DNA of 64,000 bases from Chitinophagaceae bacterium (GTDB lineage: Bacteria > Bacteroidota > Bacteroidia > Chitinophagales > Chitinophagaceae), in contig JADKAZ010000015.1 in the NCBI GenBank assembly GCA_016719015.1, positions 245,004 to 309,003 of the forward strand, in the 5' to 3' direction. The stretch's first letter is position 1. Each line of letters opens with the position of its first letter. Of this stretch, positions 25,956 to 34,219 are shown one piece after another. The notes below the pieces were generated by a model, which saw nothing but the letters and a program-made list of their open reading frames with translations, was not told the DNA's origin and searched no databases. A program made the translations under genes and the position numbers.

Positions 25956-26648
25956 TTAGAAATTTATTTTTATGCTTAAACCTTTTACCGGGAATGAATA
26001 AGAATGTAATCCGGTTCCAGTTGTTCTATCAGGATGTTTGTCCATACAGGCGAAAACGCATTCTCCAAGCCATTCATTACAAGCACCATCTCCCTCGTCA
26101 ATACATCCTATATCTGTAGGATCATTAGGGTTATCAAGTGTATTCATGCAGTCATCCCTACACCTTATATAATCATCATTAGTCGGTTGATTCGAGTCTC
26201 CGGAGCTTCCTGCAAGTCTTCCCTTGACTGTAGGTTTAAGTCGCCTTACCATATCAATTTGGCTAATTTCAATGAATTTCAATTGATTATTCTTAATCCA
26301 TAAGATAATAACAACATCACCCTTATCAATGAAGGCTATTTTATTTCCTTTTGAAAATTGTCTTTTTACAATTTTTCCAAGATTAGAAAGCTCACCGGTA
26401 CTTACAAAATTTTTTAACTCATTTTCTGTAAAAATTGTCTCATAATAAGCACCTTTAGTTTTAATATAATTCTGACTAGCTGATCGTCCCGATTTTCCTT
26501 TCTCTTTTAACTGGAAAAATTCTGTTTCAGCATTCAACACAGTTTTCTTTACTGTTTGAAAGGTCTTTCCATTCACTTGAACATCTTGTGCAGTAATATG
26601 CTGCATTGCTAATAGTGTCAAACAAATACCAATATATATATTTTTCAT
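25956..26648 (-). CDS. Secreted Cys-rich protein, paralogue of the previous gene
   Basis: 230 residues from the ATG at 26648, where a signal peptide starts (MKNIYIGICLTLLAMQHITAQ). The region VQVNGKTFQTVKKTVLNAET, then ELKNFVSTGELSNLGKIVK and IAFIDKGDVVIILWIK matches the downstream paralogue. The C-terminal module has its own cysteine pattern (CRDDCMNTLDN, GCIDEGDGACNEWLGECVFAC, MDKHPDR). The positions of CxxxC pairs are conserved between the two, so disulfide-stabilised domains are likely. No family is recognised. Confidence 0.65.
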   Translation of the reverse strand: MKNIYIGICLTLLAMQHITAQDVQVNGKTFQTVKKTVLNAETEFFQLKEKGKSGRSASQNYIKTKGAYYETIFTENELKNFVSTGELSNLGKIVKRQFSKGNKIAFIDKGDVVIILWIKNNQLKFIEISQIDMVRRLKPTVKGRLAGSSGDSNQPTNDDYIRCRDDCMNTLDNPNDPTDIGCIDEGDGACNEWLGECVFACMDKHPDRTTGTGLHSYSFPVKGLSIKINF

Positions 26649-26732
26649 TGTGTAATTATTTAAGATCAATAATTAATTTACTTAATCAATTCTTTAGAAA
26701 CACATACTACAGGTGCAAGTATTTTATTTCTT

Positions 26733-27305
26733 TTAATCAATTTGCTCCTGCTTTATTACCCACCTGCGATGTTTGTTTCCGGTAGAAACAGTAGATATTT
26801 TTACTGTCGCTGCATTGGTATTATTACCCGCTACCAATTCTTTATCCGGAAAAGCAACACTCCTGATAAAATAGGTATTCGCTTCACCAGGCACCTTTGT
26901 TATTTTCCAGCGTTGAAGGTCTGGTCGGGGTGTTGTTGTCTGCGTTACCGGTTTTGTCGGGGTGCTATATTCAAGATCCTGAACAACTTTAAAGCCAGAT
27001 GCACTACCGTCGCTTTGGTTTATACTACCTGCGGATACTTCAGTTTGGTATTTTAATGAGAGGAATAGATTATCCCCCATTTTTATTTTATAAACGTTAT
27101 TGCCCTCATTGACTAAAGTGAATATCCCAAAGCCATTTGAGCTGGATATTTCAATGCCCGTCCCGGCTGCGGTATTTGCATTTTTACTTTGCATATGATA
27201 GTTAGTACCTCTGAGGTAAATACCGTAATCGTCGTTATTAAATTGAGAATTTGCTGCACTTCCTATTAGCACAGCACCTAACAGAGTGAAAAGAATTTTT
27301 TTCAT
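26733..27305 (-). CDS. Secreted beta-trefoil (ricin-like) domain protein
   Basis: 190 residues with a signal peptide ending SAANSQ. The mature part has repeats of the ricin-type trefoil style: YGIYLRGTNYHMQSKN, VYKIKMGDNLFLSLKY, and a final QRWKITKVPGEANTYFIRSV, then NNTNAATVKISTVS and RRWVIKQ. Such folds often bind carbohydrate; the QxW signature is only partly kept, so sugar binding is unproven. A copy of the 19-bp box lies 84 bp upstream of its start. Confidence 0.65.
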   Translation of the reverse strand: MKKILFTLLGAVLIGSAANSQFNNDDYGIYLRGTNYHMQSKNANTAAGTGIEISSSNGFGIFTLVNEGNNVYKIKMGDNLFLSLKYQTEVSAGSINQSDGSASGFKVVQDLEYSTPTKPVTQTTTPRPDLQRWKITKVPGEANTYFIRSVAFPDKELVAGNNTNAATVKISTVSTGNKHRRWVIKQEQID

Positions 27306-27388
27306 AAATAAGTAGTTAAGGTTTGTGAAATGATTTTTATTTCTGGATGATCAATGATTTAAAACTAATATAGTTGACAACTAAAATC

Positions 27389-27407
27389 AATCACCCATTG
27401 AGGTATT
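27389..27407 (-). promoter_or_regulatory. 19-bp operator-like box, copy A
   Basis: On the minus strand it reads AATACCTCAATGGGTGATT, identical at 17 of 19 positions to the copy at 28961. It lies 84 bp upstream of the ricin-like gene. Confidence 0.55.
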
Positions 27408-27463
27408 TTTCAGAATAAATTAGTATCGCTAATAGCAGCCTGATTTTATAAACCAGGCTAATC

Positions 27464-27940
27464 TCAATTATTCTCCACTTTTATCCTGCTGTTAGGGAGT
27501 TGATACGGTTTGGTGCAAAAACAGGCATTCCCAATACACACTTTATTGTACCGGCATTCACCAGATGCAAACAAGTCGGCACATTCTTTCTCTCCTTTGC
27601 AACTGCAAAGGGAGAGGGTGCACCAGAATGGCACGGCCTTATCATTACCAAAAAAGACGGAGCTTCTTACAATACCGGTAGTGTCTGACAATAAGAAACC
27701 CCGTACCACATTGCTTTTATAATCTATATACATGAATTTTCCCGGCTCCGGGTGAAAGACATTCCAGCCCTCTTTGAAATATTTTTCGTCGACAGATTTA
27801 ACAGTATCGGTGCCAATGATTTTTTGCATAACCAGGCTATCCGGTATCTTGTTACTAAACCGGTGTATATTCTTTACCTGCGCAGCAAGGTTTTGTGATG
27901 CAAGAAGAAAGCATATCAAAATTGCTGGTGTGATTTTCAT
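27464..27940 (-). CDS. Secreted Cys-rich protein, unknown function
   Basis: 158 residues with a signal peptide ending NLAAQ (about residue 20). The C-terminal half holds eight cysteines in close order (WCTLSLCSCKGEKECADLF, GECRYNKVCIGNACFC), which suggests a small disulfide-rich domain. No family recognised. A hairpin (AGCCTG/CAGGCT, 27437-27459) lies just beyond its stop and could end transcription. A weaker relative of the 19-bp box occurs 60 bp upstream. Confidence 0.62.
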   Translation of the reverse strand: MKITPAILICFLLASQNLAAQVKNIHRFSNKIPDSLVMQKIIGTDTVKSVDEKYFKEGWNVFHPEPGKFMYIDYKSNVVRGFLLSDTTGIVRSSVFFGNDKAVPFWCTLSLCSCKGEKECADLFASGECRYNKVCIGNACFCTKPYQLPNSRIKVENN

Positions 27941-27999
27941 GAACGATGGTTTAATGGAAAAGAGTTGTGTAATTGGTGCTATAAATCAATCATCATTTA

Positions 28000-28018
28000 A
28001 CTACCCTATAAGGATTAT
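28000..28018. promoter_or_regulatory. Weak relative of the 19-bp box, copy E
   Basis: ACTACCCTATAAGGATTAT matches the copy at 32730 at 13 of 19 positions, mostly in the left half. It is 60 bp upstream of the gene starting at 27940. It could be coincidental. Confidence 0.3.
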
Positions 28019-28024
28019 TAATTT

Positions 28025-28915
28025 TCAATTAGGTATACAGGCTACATTGTTATACAAGTTTCTTTCGTTTCCTGCAAAAACCAGTTCAATGAGGATTGCA
28101 GTTGTTGCATCAACCGCCTGCGTTGCTTTTCTACCGGTAAGCACAAAACTTCTTCCGGGCTTAATGATATAGGCCACATTTGGATCAAGGGGCCTGGTAG
28201 CGGCATTGTCACCGGTAGTATCCTGGCAGGAAATTACTGTACGGTACTGAAGAGTTACCGGCTTGTCTAAATCTATGACAGCATCGGCTGTGCCGATATT
28301 TTTTATAACGGCGTCATAGGTGTACTCTTTATATTGCTTGCCTGCTACATCTGTTTTTATTTCCCTAACAACATTGATAGCGGATAACTGCAAGTCCACA
28401 AAACGCTCCACCTGTTTTACAGGTAGATCGCCGGACTGCTTGACCACACCCTCACCCTTTTTTCTCGGGAAGCCATGCTTATAAATGGCGGTGTTATTTT
28501 CGGTGTTACTTTCCAGGTTGGGATTTATATTCCGGATTTCTATAACACAATAGGGATGGGTTTGTAGATTTTCTATTTCATTATAGCTTAGGAAGAATTC
28601 TTCATTCAACAGTTTTATTGTACCGGGTTCAAGGATAAATGATACTGGTATTGCCCGGCCACCGGAGGGCATGTCGTTACCAATAGTATTGTCTGTGGAA
28701 AGTGAGGTTTGAATATTAAAAGTGCTGTTTATAGTACAGGGGGCATCACCTATATTCAACAGTTCTACTTTAAAATAAATTTTCTTATTTATTCCGTCTA
28801 ATCTGAATTGCGTTGCTTTTACCAGTAAATCAGGCTTGGCCGGTGTAGCCTCCCTTTTTTTGACTGCCGATGACAGTGTTAGTAAAAAAACAACAGATAA
28901 ACAGTACCATTTCAT
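28025..28915 (-). CDS. Secreted CARDB-type two-domain protein
   Basis: 296 residues with an N-terminal signal. It has two similar beta-sandwich units of the CARDB (cell-adhesion-related) style, one from about residue 28 (DLLVKATQFRLDGINKKIYF, VELLNIGDAPC) and one from about 168 (DLQLSAINVV, YDAVIKNIGTADAVIDLDKP). Both have the IKNxG-type strand and end near NNxA (ESNTENNTAIY and NLYNNVACIP). CARDB domains are usually adhesive or structural on exported proteins. A strong copy of the 19-bp box lies 46 bp upstream. Confidence 0.75.
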   Translation of the reverse strand: MKWYCLSVVFLLTLSSAVKKREATPAKPDLLVKATQFRLDGINKKIYFKVELLNIGDAPCTINSTFNIQTSLSTDNTIGNDMPSGGRAIPVSFILEPGTIKLLNEEFFLSYNEIENLQTHPYCVIEIRNINPNLESNTENNTAIYKHGFPRKKGEGVVKQSGDLPVKQVERFVDLQLSAINVVREIKTDVAGKQYKEYTYDAVIKNIGTADAVIDLDKPVTLQYRTVISCQDTTGDNAATRPLDPNVAYIIKPGRSFVLTGRKATQAVDATTAILIELVFAGNERNLYNNVACIPN

Positions 28916-28960
28916 AAAAAGTAATTTATTTACAAATTCCTGTATCCTTACGATATAAGA

Positions 28961-28979
28961 AATACCCCATTGGGTGATT
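28961..28979 (+). promoter_or_regulatory. 19-bp operator-like box, copy B
   Basis: AATACCCCATTGGGTGATT, with an inner near-palindrome (ACCCCATTGGGTG). It lies 46 bp upstream of the CARDB-type gene (start 28915) and matches copies at 27389, 31433 and 32730. Confidence 0.6.
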
Positions 28980-29003
28980 TTTTAGTGGAAGTGCTTGAAA
29001 TAA

Positions 29004-29462
29004 CTAATCAGATCCTTTACATCGCTTTTTAGTTAGCCGATGATAACTATAGCAGGGGATATAGGGTGCTGTTAATGGCGGACCATCTTCTCCTGGCTGC
29101 AAGCTTCTTATGGACACAACTAAAGGATTGCCCCCATCTTGTGCAGCAGCAAAAACAAACCGGGTTGAATCTCCAACCCATTCCCGTAAGTATTTGATTA
29201 CAGAATAAGTCCGGTCCCAGGAGGTTTGCTGACAGGTTAAACAACTGTTTCCATATCCCGTTACTGCTATTTTGCAATCAGGATTTTTTTTCAGTTCCAT
29301 TGCTATGTGGTATAATTTCTTCTTAGCAACCCAATTCAGAAAAACGGATTTTTGGGAAAACAGCACACTGTCTTCTTTTATTTCGTTGCCGCAAAAAGAG
29401 GATTGTGCAAATGCGATTGCACAACCCAGTAAGGCTGAAATGAAAAATAGGATTGTTTTCAA
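29004..29462 (-). CDS. Secreted protein resembling the OmpA C-terminal fold
   Basis: 152 residues with a signal peptide ending IAFAQ. The segment HIAMELKKNPDCKIAVTGYGNSC followed by SWDRTYSVIKYLREW and TRFVFAAAQDGG has the order of an OmpA-like peptidoglycan-binding domain (helix, strand with VxGxxxS, helix, strand). The usual NxxLSxxRA motif is weakly conserved (QQTSWDRTYSV), so murein binding is uncertain. It is last in a four-gene run (gaps of 19, 12 and 8 bp) starting at 31388. Confidence 0.6.
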   Translation of the reverse strand: MKTILFFISALLGCAIAFAQSSFCGNEIKEDSVLFSQKSVFLNWVAKKKLYHIAMELKKNPDCKIAVTGYGNSCLTCQQTSWDRTYSVIKYLREWVGDSTRFVFAAAQDGGNPLVVSIRSLQPGEDGPPLTAPYIPCYSYHRLTKKRCKGSD

Positions 29463-29470
29463 TGCTGGTG

Positions 29471-29971
29471 TTATTTCTTTTTAACCTGTATGGTTTTAAG
29501 AGCGGATAAAATATCTTTTTCTGTTTGCTCCTGACTAGTAAAGTAAGTTGCTTCAATGAATTCCGTAAATGTAGCAGCGCCAAAGGAGAGCTCAATTTTG
29601 AAACCCGTACTACTTAGCTGGTAAGTTTTTATTTCCCCATTATATCCACTAATAGTTATCGGCTGCCGGTTTGTTAGAGAACCTATACTTTCCTCTACGG
29701 GCATATTGGCCGCATACCGCATCGTCTTAAATTCATCGTATCTGATAACACTACCATCTTTATCCCGGTAAAAGCCGGATGCCGTTTCATCCCATGTAAA
29801 ACCAGCTGGAAGTTGTATATAAATATCGGTTTTGGGAAAATTAGTCAGCCTGGCGGTATCGTTTTTGTTGGCAGCTATGCCAGCTGTATTTTTTTTTTGC
29901 TTTTCAGCCTTATCATTATTACACGCCTCGGCTGTTAATACAAACAGAAAAGAATAAAAAAATGATTTCAT
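29471..29971 (-). CDS. Small lipoprotein, related to the preceding gene
   Basis: 166 residues with a short signal and cysteine at about residue 17 (TAEACNNDK), a likely lipoprotein. The mature part shares with the product of 29984 a motif of the form xIQLPAGFTWDE / IIPPAGFTADE, an all-beta middle and a C-terminal helix ending in KTIQVKK / KTVVVKK. So these two neighbouring genes appear to be diverged duplicates. Function unknown; the second gene from the end of the 31388 operon. Confidence 0.65.
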   Translation of the reverse strand: MKSFFYSFLFVLTAEACNNDKAEKQKKNTAGIAANKNDTARLTNFPKTDIYIQLPAGFTWDETASGFYRDKDGSVIRYDEFKTMRYAANMPVEESIGSLTNRQPITISGYNGEIKTYQLSSTGFKIELSFGAATFTEFIEATYFTSQEQTEKDILSALKTIQVKKK

Positions 29972-29983
29972 GAAAGACTATAA

Positions 29984-30517
29984 TTATTTTTTAACCACTA
30001 CGGTTTTCATTGCTTCGTACATCTCCTTACCAGTGGCCGCTTCGCTATCTTCAAAATTGGCAATAAGCATCTGGTCTGTATATCCATCAGTAAAAGCCAG
30101 ATAGTATTGTGAGTAAGCAGCCGTTTTAGAGTGATAAATAGTTGCTGTATGTTCACCAATTGTTATTGCTTCTTCCTTCCAGCTTCCTGGAAAATTTTTA
30201 TCGGCCTCTGTTTTCATTGTTGCAAATAAACTGCCCGGCGTATGGCCAGTTATTATTTGCATTTGCATAAAATGTGCAGTGCCGGTTGTTTGTGCCAACG
30301 TACCAGTTAATTCATCTGCCGTAAAACCTGCAGGAGGTATAATGTATAAACTACTATTCGGAATTTTCACATGCTTTTCTGTTATTATAGATATCGTTTG
30401 CTTTTCAGTACCTTTTTCTTTTTGTTCTTCAGGCTGTGCTTTTGTTTTGCTATCGGAGCAGGAAGAAATGAACAGGGCGCAGGATATATATAATATCAAT
30501 GCGGTTACTATTTTCAT
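29984..30517 (-). CDS. Small lipoprotein, related to the following gene
   Basis: 177 residues with a lipoprotein signal (ALFISSCSD, Cys about 20). It has a Lys/Glu-rich linker, then SLYIIPPAGFTADEL and a domain ending EMYEAMKTVVVKK. It resembles its neighbour at 29471 in length, motif order and end, suggesting tandem duplication. No enzymatic residues stand out. It is 19 bp downstream of the tail-fibre-like gene in the same operon. Confidence 0.65.
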   Translation of the reverse strand: MKIVTALILYISCALFISSCSDSKTKAQPEEQKEKGTEKQTISIITEKHVKIPNSSLYIIPPAGFTADELTGTLAQTTGTAHFMQMQIITGHTPGSLFATMKTEADKNFPGSWKEEAITIGEHTATIYHSKTAAYSQYYLAFTDGYTDQMLIANFEDSEAATGKEMYEAMKTVVVKK

Positions 30518-30536
30518 ATATTAAGATTTTATATTA

Positions 30537-31388
30537 TTAATTTAATGTGCGGTTGCCATATAGCATAAGTGTTCCGGAAAATTGTGAATCGCTGTAAAGC
30601 CTGGAGGCCATGTATGTTACTTCCAGCCAATCCTGCTGATTTGCCGGTCTTCTTACAAAGTCTGCCGCACTGGTATATGTTTCTGCAGTAAAGCTTGCAA
30701 AACTGGGAACACCCACAACATAAACATCATCATATTCTTTTGTAATCCAGTCAAGATTCAGGATGAAACTCACAATACCGACATCTATTGGACTTCCCGG
30801 GTCGCAGACAAACTGTAGTATTGAATTACTCATGGTGGCACCGTTTCCTGCATTTTTAATTACCACAGTGCTATTACTGCCAAGATGCATATTGGTAACT
30901 TTAAAATATATAATGCCGATTGGGACCAGGTTGAACTCCCCGGTTGCTTCAGTGTATAGCTGATTGGTAGTCCTGACCCTGCCAGGCTGGCCATAAAGCA
31001 TATCAATCCAATGACCACTACCGGCCCACCTGTTATCGGTATGCCGTAGTACATTTATAGCTGTTGGAAAAGTAGCACCAGCCGTGGTGGAAGAATAATA
31101 CTGCAAACCAATACCGCCCGTAGAAGCACTATTATTTAGCAATAACCGGCCGCCTATTCCGGTGGCAATTGCTTTTCCATCGGCATAATTTAAACCTACA
31201 TTTTCATTATTACTGGACACACTCAACGAAATTCCGGATCCGTTCTTAAACAGACCAACAACGGGGCCAACGGCACCTTCCACCGTCAGCTTTGCATTGC
31301 TGGTATTATTGGTGCCAATACTCACATTTTGTGCATGGCTTTGCAAAATGCAAAATGTAGTGGTGATAAGAAGGAGAAGCTTACACAT
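30537..31388 (-). CDS. Secreted protein with tail-fibre/adhesin-like N-terminus
   Basis: 283 residues with a signal peptide ending QSHAQ. The mature start, NVSIGTNNTSNAKLTVEG, is the repeat-like opening found in many Bacteroidota cell-surface and tail-fibre-like proteins. The remainder is rich in Gly, Asn, Ser and Thr and beta-like (GLNYADGKAIATGIGGRLLLN). There is no phage gene around it, so a cell-surface rather than virion role is likelier. It leads the four-gene operon ending at 29004, and the 19-bp box lies 45 bp upstream. Confidence 0.65.
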   Translation of the reverse strand: MCKLLLLITTTFCILQSHAQNVSIGTNNTSNAKLTVEGAVGPVVGLFKNGSGISLSVSSNNENVGLNYADGKAIATGIGGRLLLNNSASTGGIGLQYYSSTTAGATFPTAINVLRHTDNRWAGSGHWIDMLYGQPGRVRTTNQLYTEATGEFNLVPIGIIYFKVTNMHLGSNSTVVIKNAGNGATMSNSILQFVCDPGSPIDVGIVSFILNLDWITKEYDDVYVVGVPSFASFTAETYTSAADFVRRPANQQDWLEVTYMASRLYSDSQFSGTLMLYGNRTLN

Positions 31389-31432
31389 AAAAAAATTTTG
31401 ATGCTAAGCTATCTGTAAGCGGTGGGGCAGGC

Positions 31433-31451
31433 AATCACCCAAAGGGTGATT
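31433..31451. promoter_or_regulatory. 19-bp operator-like box, copy C
   Basis: AATCACCCAAAGGGTGATT is a perfect palindrome around AAA, the most symmetric of the copies. It lies 45 bp upstream of the operon that starts at 31388. Confidence 0.6.
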
Positions 31452-31452
31452 T

Positions 31453-32031
31453 TTATTCCAGACTATCAGCTGGAATGAGATTCTTAAAATTCCAGTAAGA
31501 GGTTACGTTTACAATTTTCCATTCTCCGGTAATTTTTTCCATTAAGCGGCTGTCTTTACTCCACGTAAATCTCTGTGAAAATGTGTCACTATTGTATTGG
31601 TCCCATACCAGGTAAGCCAATTTGTCGCTAAAAAATTTTGTTTTTATATTTTTCCGGATCACTTTCGGATGCGAACTTTTTGCTTCCTTTGCTGTGTATT
31701 CCTGTCCCATATCCTTATTTTCAACTAAAGGATTCTTTGTTAAATAGTTTTTTGCATGATTATTTATGGCTTCCCATCCGGTAAAAGCATCAAAAGTTCC
31801 GTTTTCATTATTCCATGCCTGGAAGGCATAATCTGTTTGTGCAAAGCAACTTTGCCAGCAATTATAGTCTCGTTGAAAGAAACATTCCGTCTCTTTTTCT
31901 ATTACTTTCATAATTGCGGCCTGTTCTCTTTGCTGGTCGAAATCAACATCATTTCTTTCCCCCTTTTCTTTTACAGACGGATTGTTGCAGGATAAAATAA
32001 GAATAGCTGTTATTAAAGCTGCATAGTTCAT
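31453..32031 (-). CDS. Lipoprotein of the SnoaL/DUF4440-like (NTF2) fold
   Basis: 192 residues with a lipoprotein signal (AILILSCNN, Cys about 15). The sequence EKETECFFQRDYNCWQSCFAQTDYAFQAW, then FTGWEAINNHAKNYL and a terminal GEWKIVNVTSYWNF is the order of a SnoaL/NTF2-like cone domain (helix, short helix, sheet). Two extra cysteines could pair. Its start is 14 bp after the response-regulator gene, so the two are co-transcribed. Its function is unknown, but its link to the regulator suggests it may be part of the signalling output or feedback. Confidence 0.72.
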   Translation of the reverse strand: MNYAALITAILILSCNNPSVKEKGERNDVDFDQQREQAAIMKVIEKETECFFQRDYNCWQSCFAQTDYAFQAWNNENGTFDAFTGWEAINNHAKNYLTKNPLVENKDMGQEYTAKEAKSSHPKVIRKNIKTKFFSDKLAYLVWDQYNSDTFSQRFTWSKDSRLMEKITGEWKIVNVTSYWNFKNLIPADSLE

Positions 32032-32045
32032 AATTTAAGATTTAA

Positions 32046-32696
32046 CTATTGATGTAATCCTTGCTGTATAGCTTTAATTACCGCTTCGGTGCGGTTTGCC
32101 ACATGCAATTTTCCGTAAATATGTTTTACATGAGTACGTACTGTCTCCAGGCTTATGAACAGTTTATCCGCAATAGTTTTCAATGGGTTTCCTTCTACGA
32201 GTTCTGTCAGTACTTCTTTTTCCCGTTTACTTAACTGGTAGTCTGTGCCTTCCGGTGCCACCAGGACGATATTTTTCTGGGAAAAAAAATTCAATGTTTT
32301 TCTGGCAACTGATGCATTCATGAAAGAGCCACCATTATTTAGTTCGTTAATGGCTTCCAGATATTTATGCGGGGGATCTGTTTTGAGTATATAGCCACTG
32401 GCCCCGGCACAAAGGGCTGTAAAAATTTTATTATTGTCATCAAACACGGTTTGTATAAGCACCTTTATGTTTTCATATTTTTTTGTAATGTGCCTTGTGA
32501 GTTCAATTCCATCCATGCCGGGCATTTCGATATCCATCAGTATCACATCTGGCAGGCTGCGTTTTATATTCTGATCCCAGTTTTGGCCGTCGTGAAATGC
32601 ACCGCAACAGGTATATCCGGGTGTTCCGTTTAATATAGCTTCCAGGGCCTCACGAATGAGTTTGCTGTCTTCAAAAATGGCTACCTTAATCTCCAT
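32046..32696 (-). CDS. NarL/FixJ-family response regulator
   Basis: 216 residues. The receiver domain has the acidic pair (FEDS, about residues 8-11), phospho-acceptor Asp55 (LMDIEMPG), and lysine in ILKTD near 105. The C-terminal LuxR-type helix-turn-helix (about 150-216) reads LSKREKEVLTELVEG then KTIADKLFISLETVRTHVKHIYGKL. It is encoded just after the sensor kinase (39 bp) and ahead of a SnoaL-like lipoprotein (14 bp). A copy of the 19-bp box lies 34 bp upstream of its start, suggesting it controls its own gene and the neighbouring secreted-protein genes; this is inference. Confidence 0.93.
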   Translation of the reverse strand: MEIKVAIFEDSKLIREALEAILNGTPGYTCCGAFHDGQNWDQNIKRSLPDVILMDIEMPGMDGIELTRHITKKYENIKVLIQTVFDDNNKIFTALCAGASGYILKTDPPHKYLEAINELNNGGSFMNASVARKTLNFFSQKNIVLVAPEGTDYQLSKREKEVLTELVEGNPLKTIADKLFISLETVRTHVKHIYGKLHVANRTEAVIKAIQQGLHQ

Positions 32697-32729
32697 TCTG
32701 TAAAGTTGTGTTTCCTCTTTTGATTCAGG

Positions 32730-32748
32730 AATACCCTATCGGGTGAAT
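32730..32748 (+). promoter_or_regulatory. 19-bp operator-like box, copy D
   Basis: AATACCCTATCGGGTGAAT, 16 of 19 positions identical to the copy at 28961. It overlaps the end of the kinase gene and lies 34 bp upstream of the response-regulator start, implying an internal promoter for regulator and lipoprotein. Confidence 0.55.
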
Positions 32749-34064
32749 TTTAACCCCAAACTAGTTATACTTCCCCCTTTTTCCTTTGAATGCTGGCTGA
32801 ATATTGCTCCAATTTCTTCTGCTCTTTTCCTCATGTTATTAAGGCCGTTTCCATAGTTGATTTCTCCATTACTTAACCCCTTTCCGTTATCGGTTATTGT
32901 AATAACAAGGTCATTATCCTTTTTTTCAAAAGAGATTACAAGACTATTGGCACCACTATGCTTCACCACATTATTCACAGCTTCTTTACAAATCATGTAA
33001 ATATGATATTTCACTTCTTTTGAAAGACGGTTCGTTTCTCTTGCTGCCGAGAAATTAAATTCCGGAACCACACCTGCGGGTTTTGTTATCATTAATACAT
33101 AGTCTCTGAGTGTTTCAAAAAAGGTCTCAGCATCCCCTTCTTTCAGATTATTAGCCCAAACGATATCTTTAAGCTTTCCAACCATTTCTGCAGCAGATTG
33201 CTGAATAGTTTTTAAAGATTGTGATATGGCTTTGCTATCCCCGGATTGCGACTGCGTCATTGCCATGTGGCTATACATATTAATGCCGCTGAGGGTACTG
33301 CCAATATCATCATGCAGCTCCCGGCTAATTTCAGTACGTACTTTTTCTACTTCTATCCTGGTTTGATGTTGCTGCAGTGCTAACTCCTTTTCTTGCCACC
33401 TCCATTTTTTTAGCAATGCTAACTGGTAAAAAAACATATCGCCCAGTATTCCAAGCCTGATGAAAAATAGTGGATAGAAATCTGTAAAAATGTTATGCAC
33501 ATCATAATTACGGAGTATAATCATTAATACAGTCAGCAAGGTTCCGGTGATAGTGAAAATAAGGCCGTTGGCCACCAGCATCGCATAGGGTAATTTATTT
33601 TTTATAACAATATATACAATAAAAATCGCAGGAATGACGCTTAACAGTTTTACAATGTAAAAAAAATTGTAAGTACTGATGCCCGTCATCTTGAAAATAA
33701 AAAAACAAAAAAATAAAATAGGTACAGAGTATAGTGTAAGACGCAGTATATTTTTGACCTTTTGCGATTCTATTATATCATAAAAAAAAGCCCGTATAAA
33801 AAGAAGGTAAAAAAGATTTTCAACAATGATAATTGGAATATTCAGCCAACTGTACCACCGGGATTCAAAAACAGCAGTTTCATCAATATTAAAGAAAGTG
33901 CCGGTGGCATTGACAAAAAGATAAAGAGCCGCAGTGAGCAAGTATAGTGAATACCATAAAAAATCTTTTCGGTTTGTGGCGGCCCAAATAAGACAAAAGA
34001 AAAGACCCTGAAACACCAATGTGCCTTGAAACAGCAGATAAAATTTTTCTATCGCAAATGACAT
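32736..34064 (-). CDS. Sensor histidine kinase with 7TM-type membrane sensor
   Basis: 442 residues from the ATG at 34064 (MSFAIEKFYL), preferred over a start at 34160 that would add 32 untypical residues. Residues about 10-220 contain seven membrane helices. A HisKA_3 dimerisation domain follows with the phosphorylated histidine in SRELHDDIGSTLSG (His251), then a HATPase_c domain with HSGANSLVISF, the N-box-like NNVVKHSG, and the G-box ITDNGKGL. This is the NarX/DesK-like kinase class that pairs with NarL-type regulators, encoded directly downstream. The ligand is unknown; the absence of a periplasmic domain suggests it senses within or near the membrane. Confidence 0.92.
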   Translation of the reverse strand: MSFAIEKFYLLFQGTLVFQGLFFCLIWAATNRKDFLWYSLYLLTAALYLFVNATGTFFNIDETAVFESRWYSWLNIPIIIVENLFYLLFIRAFFYDIIESQKVKNILRLTLYSVPILFFCFFIFKMTGISTYNFFYIVKLLSVIPAIFIVYIVIKNKLPYAMLVANGLIFTITGTLLTVLMIILRNYDVHNIFTDFYPLFFIRLGILGDMFFYQLALLKKWRWQEKELALQQHQTRIEVEKVRTEISRELHDDIGSTLSGINMYSHMAMTQSQSGDSKAISQSLKTIQQSAAEMVGKLKDIVWANNLKEGDAETFFETLRDYVLMITKPAGVVPEFNFSAARETNRLSKEVKYHIYMICKEAVNNVVKHSGANSLVISFEKKDNDLVITITDNGKGLSNGEINYGNGLNNMRKRAEEIGAIFSQHSKEKGGSITSLGLKFTR

Positions 34065-34219
34065 TGAACAGAGTGGATTTATGGAATTATAAATAAATTT
34101 AAGACTAAATACCTGTCTGTTGCTAACCCTCCAAAATGCCTGCACCCGGGAAATTAACAAATTTCAATAAGCCGGCTATTTATATTTGTTTGACAGTTAC
34201 TGCCAACTACAAACCATTT

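Noticed and set aside
30537..31388. Phage tail-fibre gene implying a prophage
   Set aside because: No capsid, terminase, portal, tail or integrase genes lie near it; the N-terminal repeat style is also common in Bacteroidota surface proteins.
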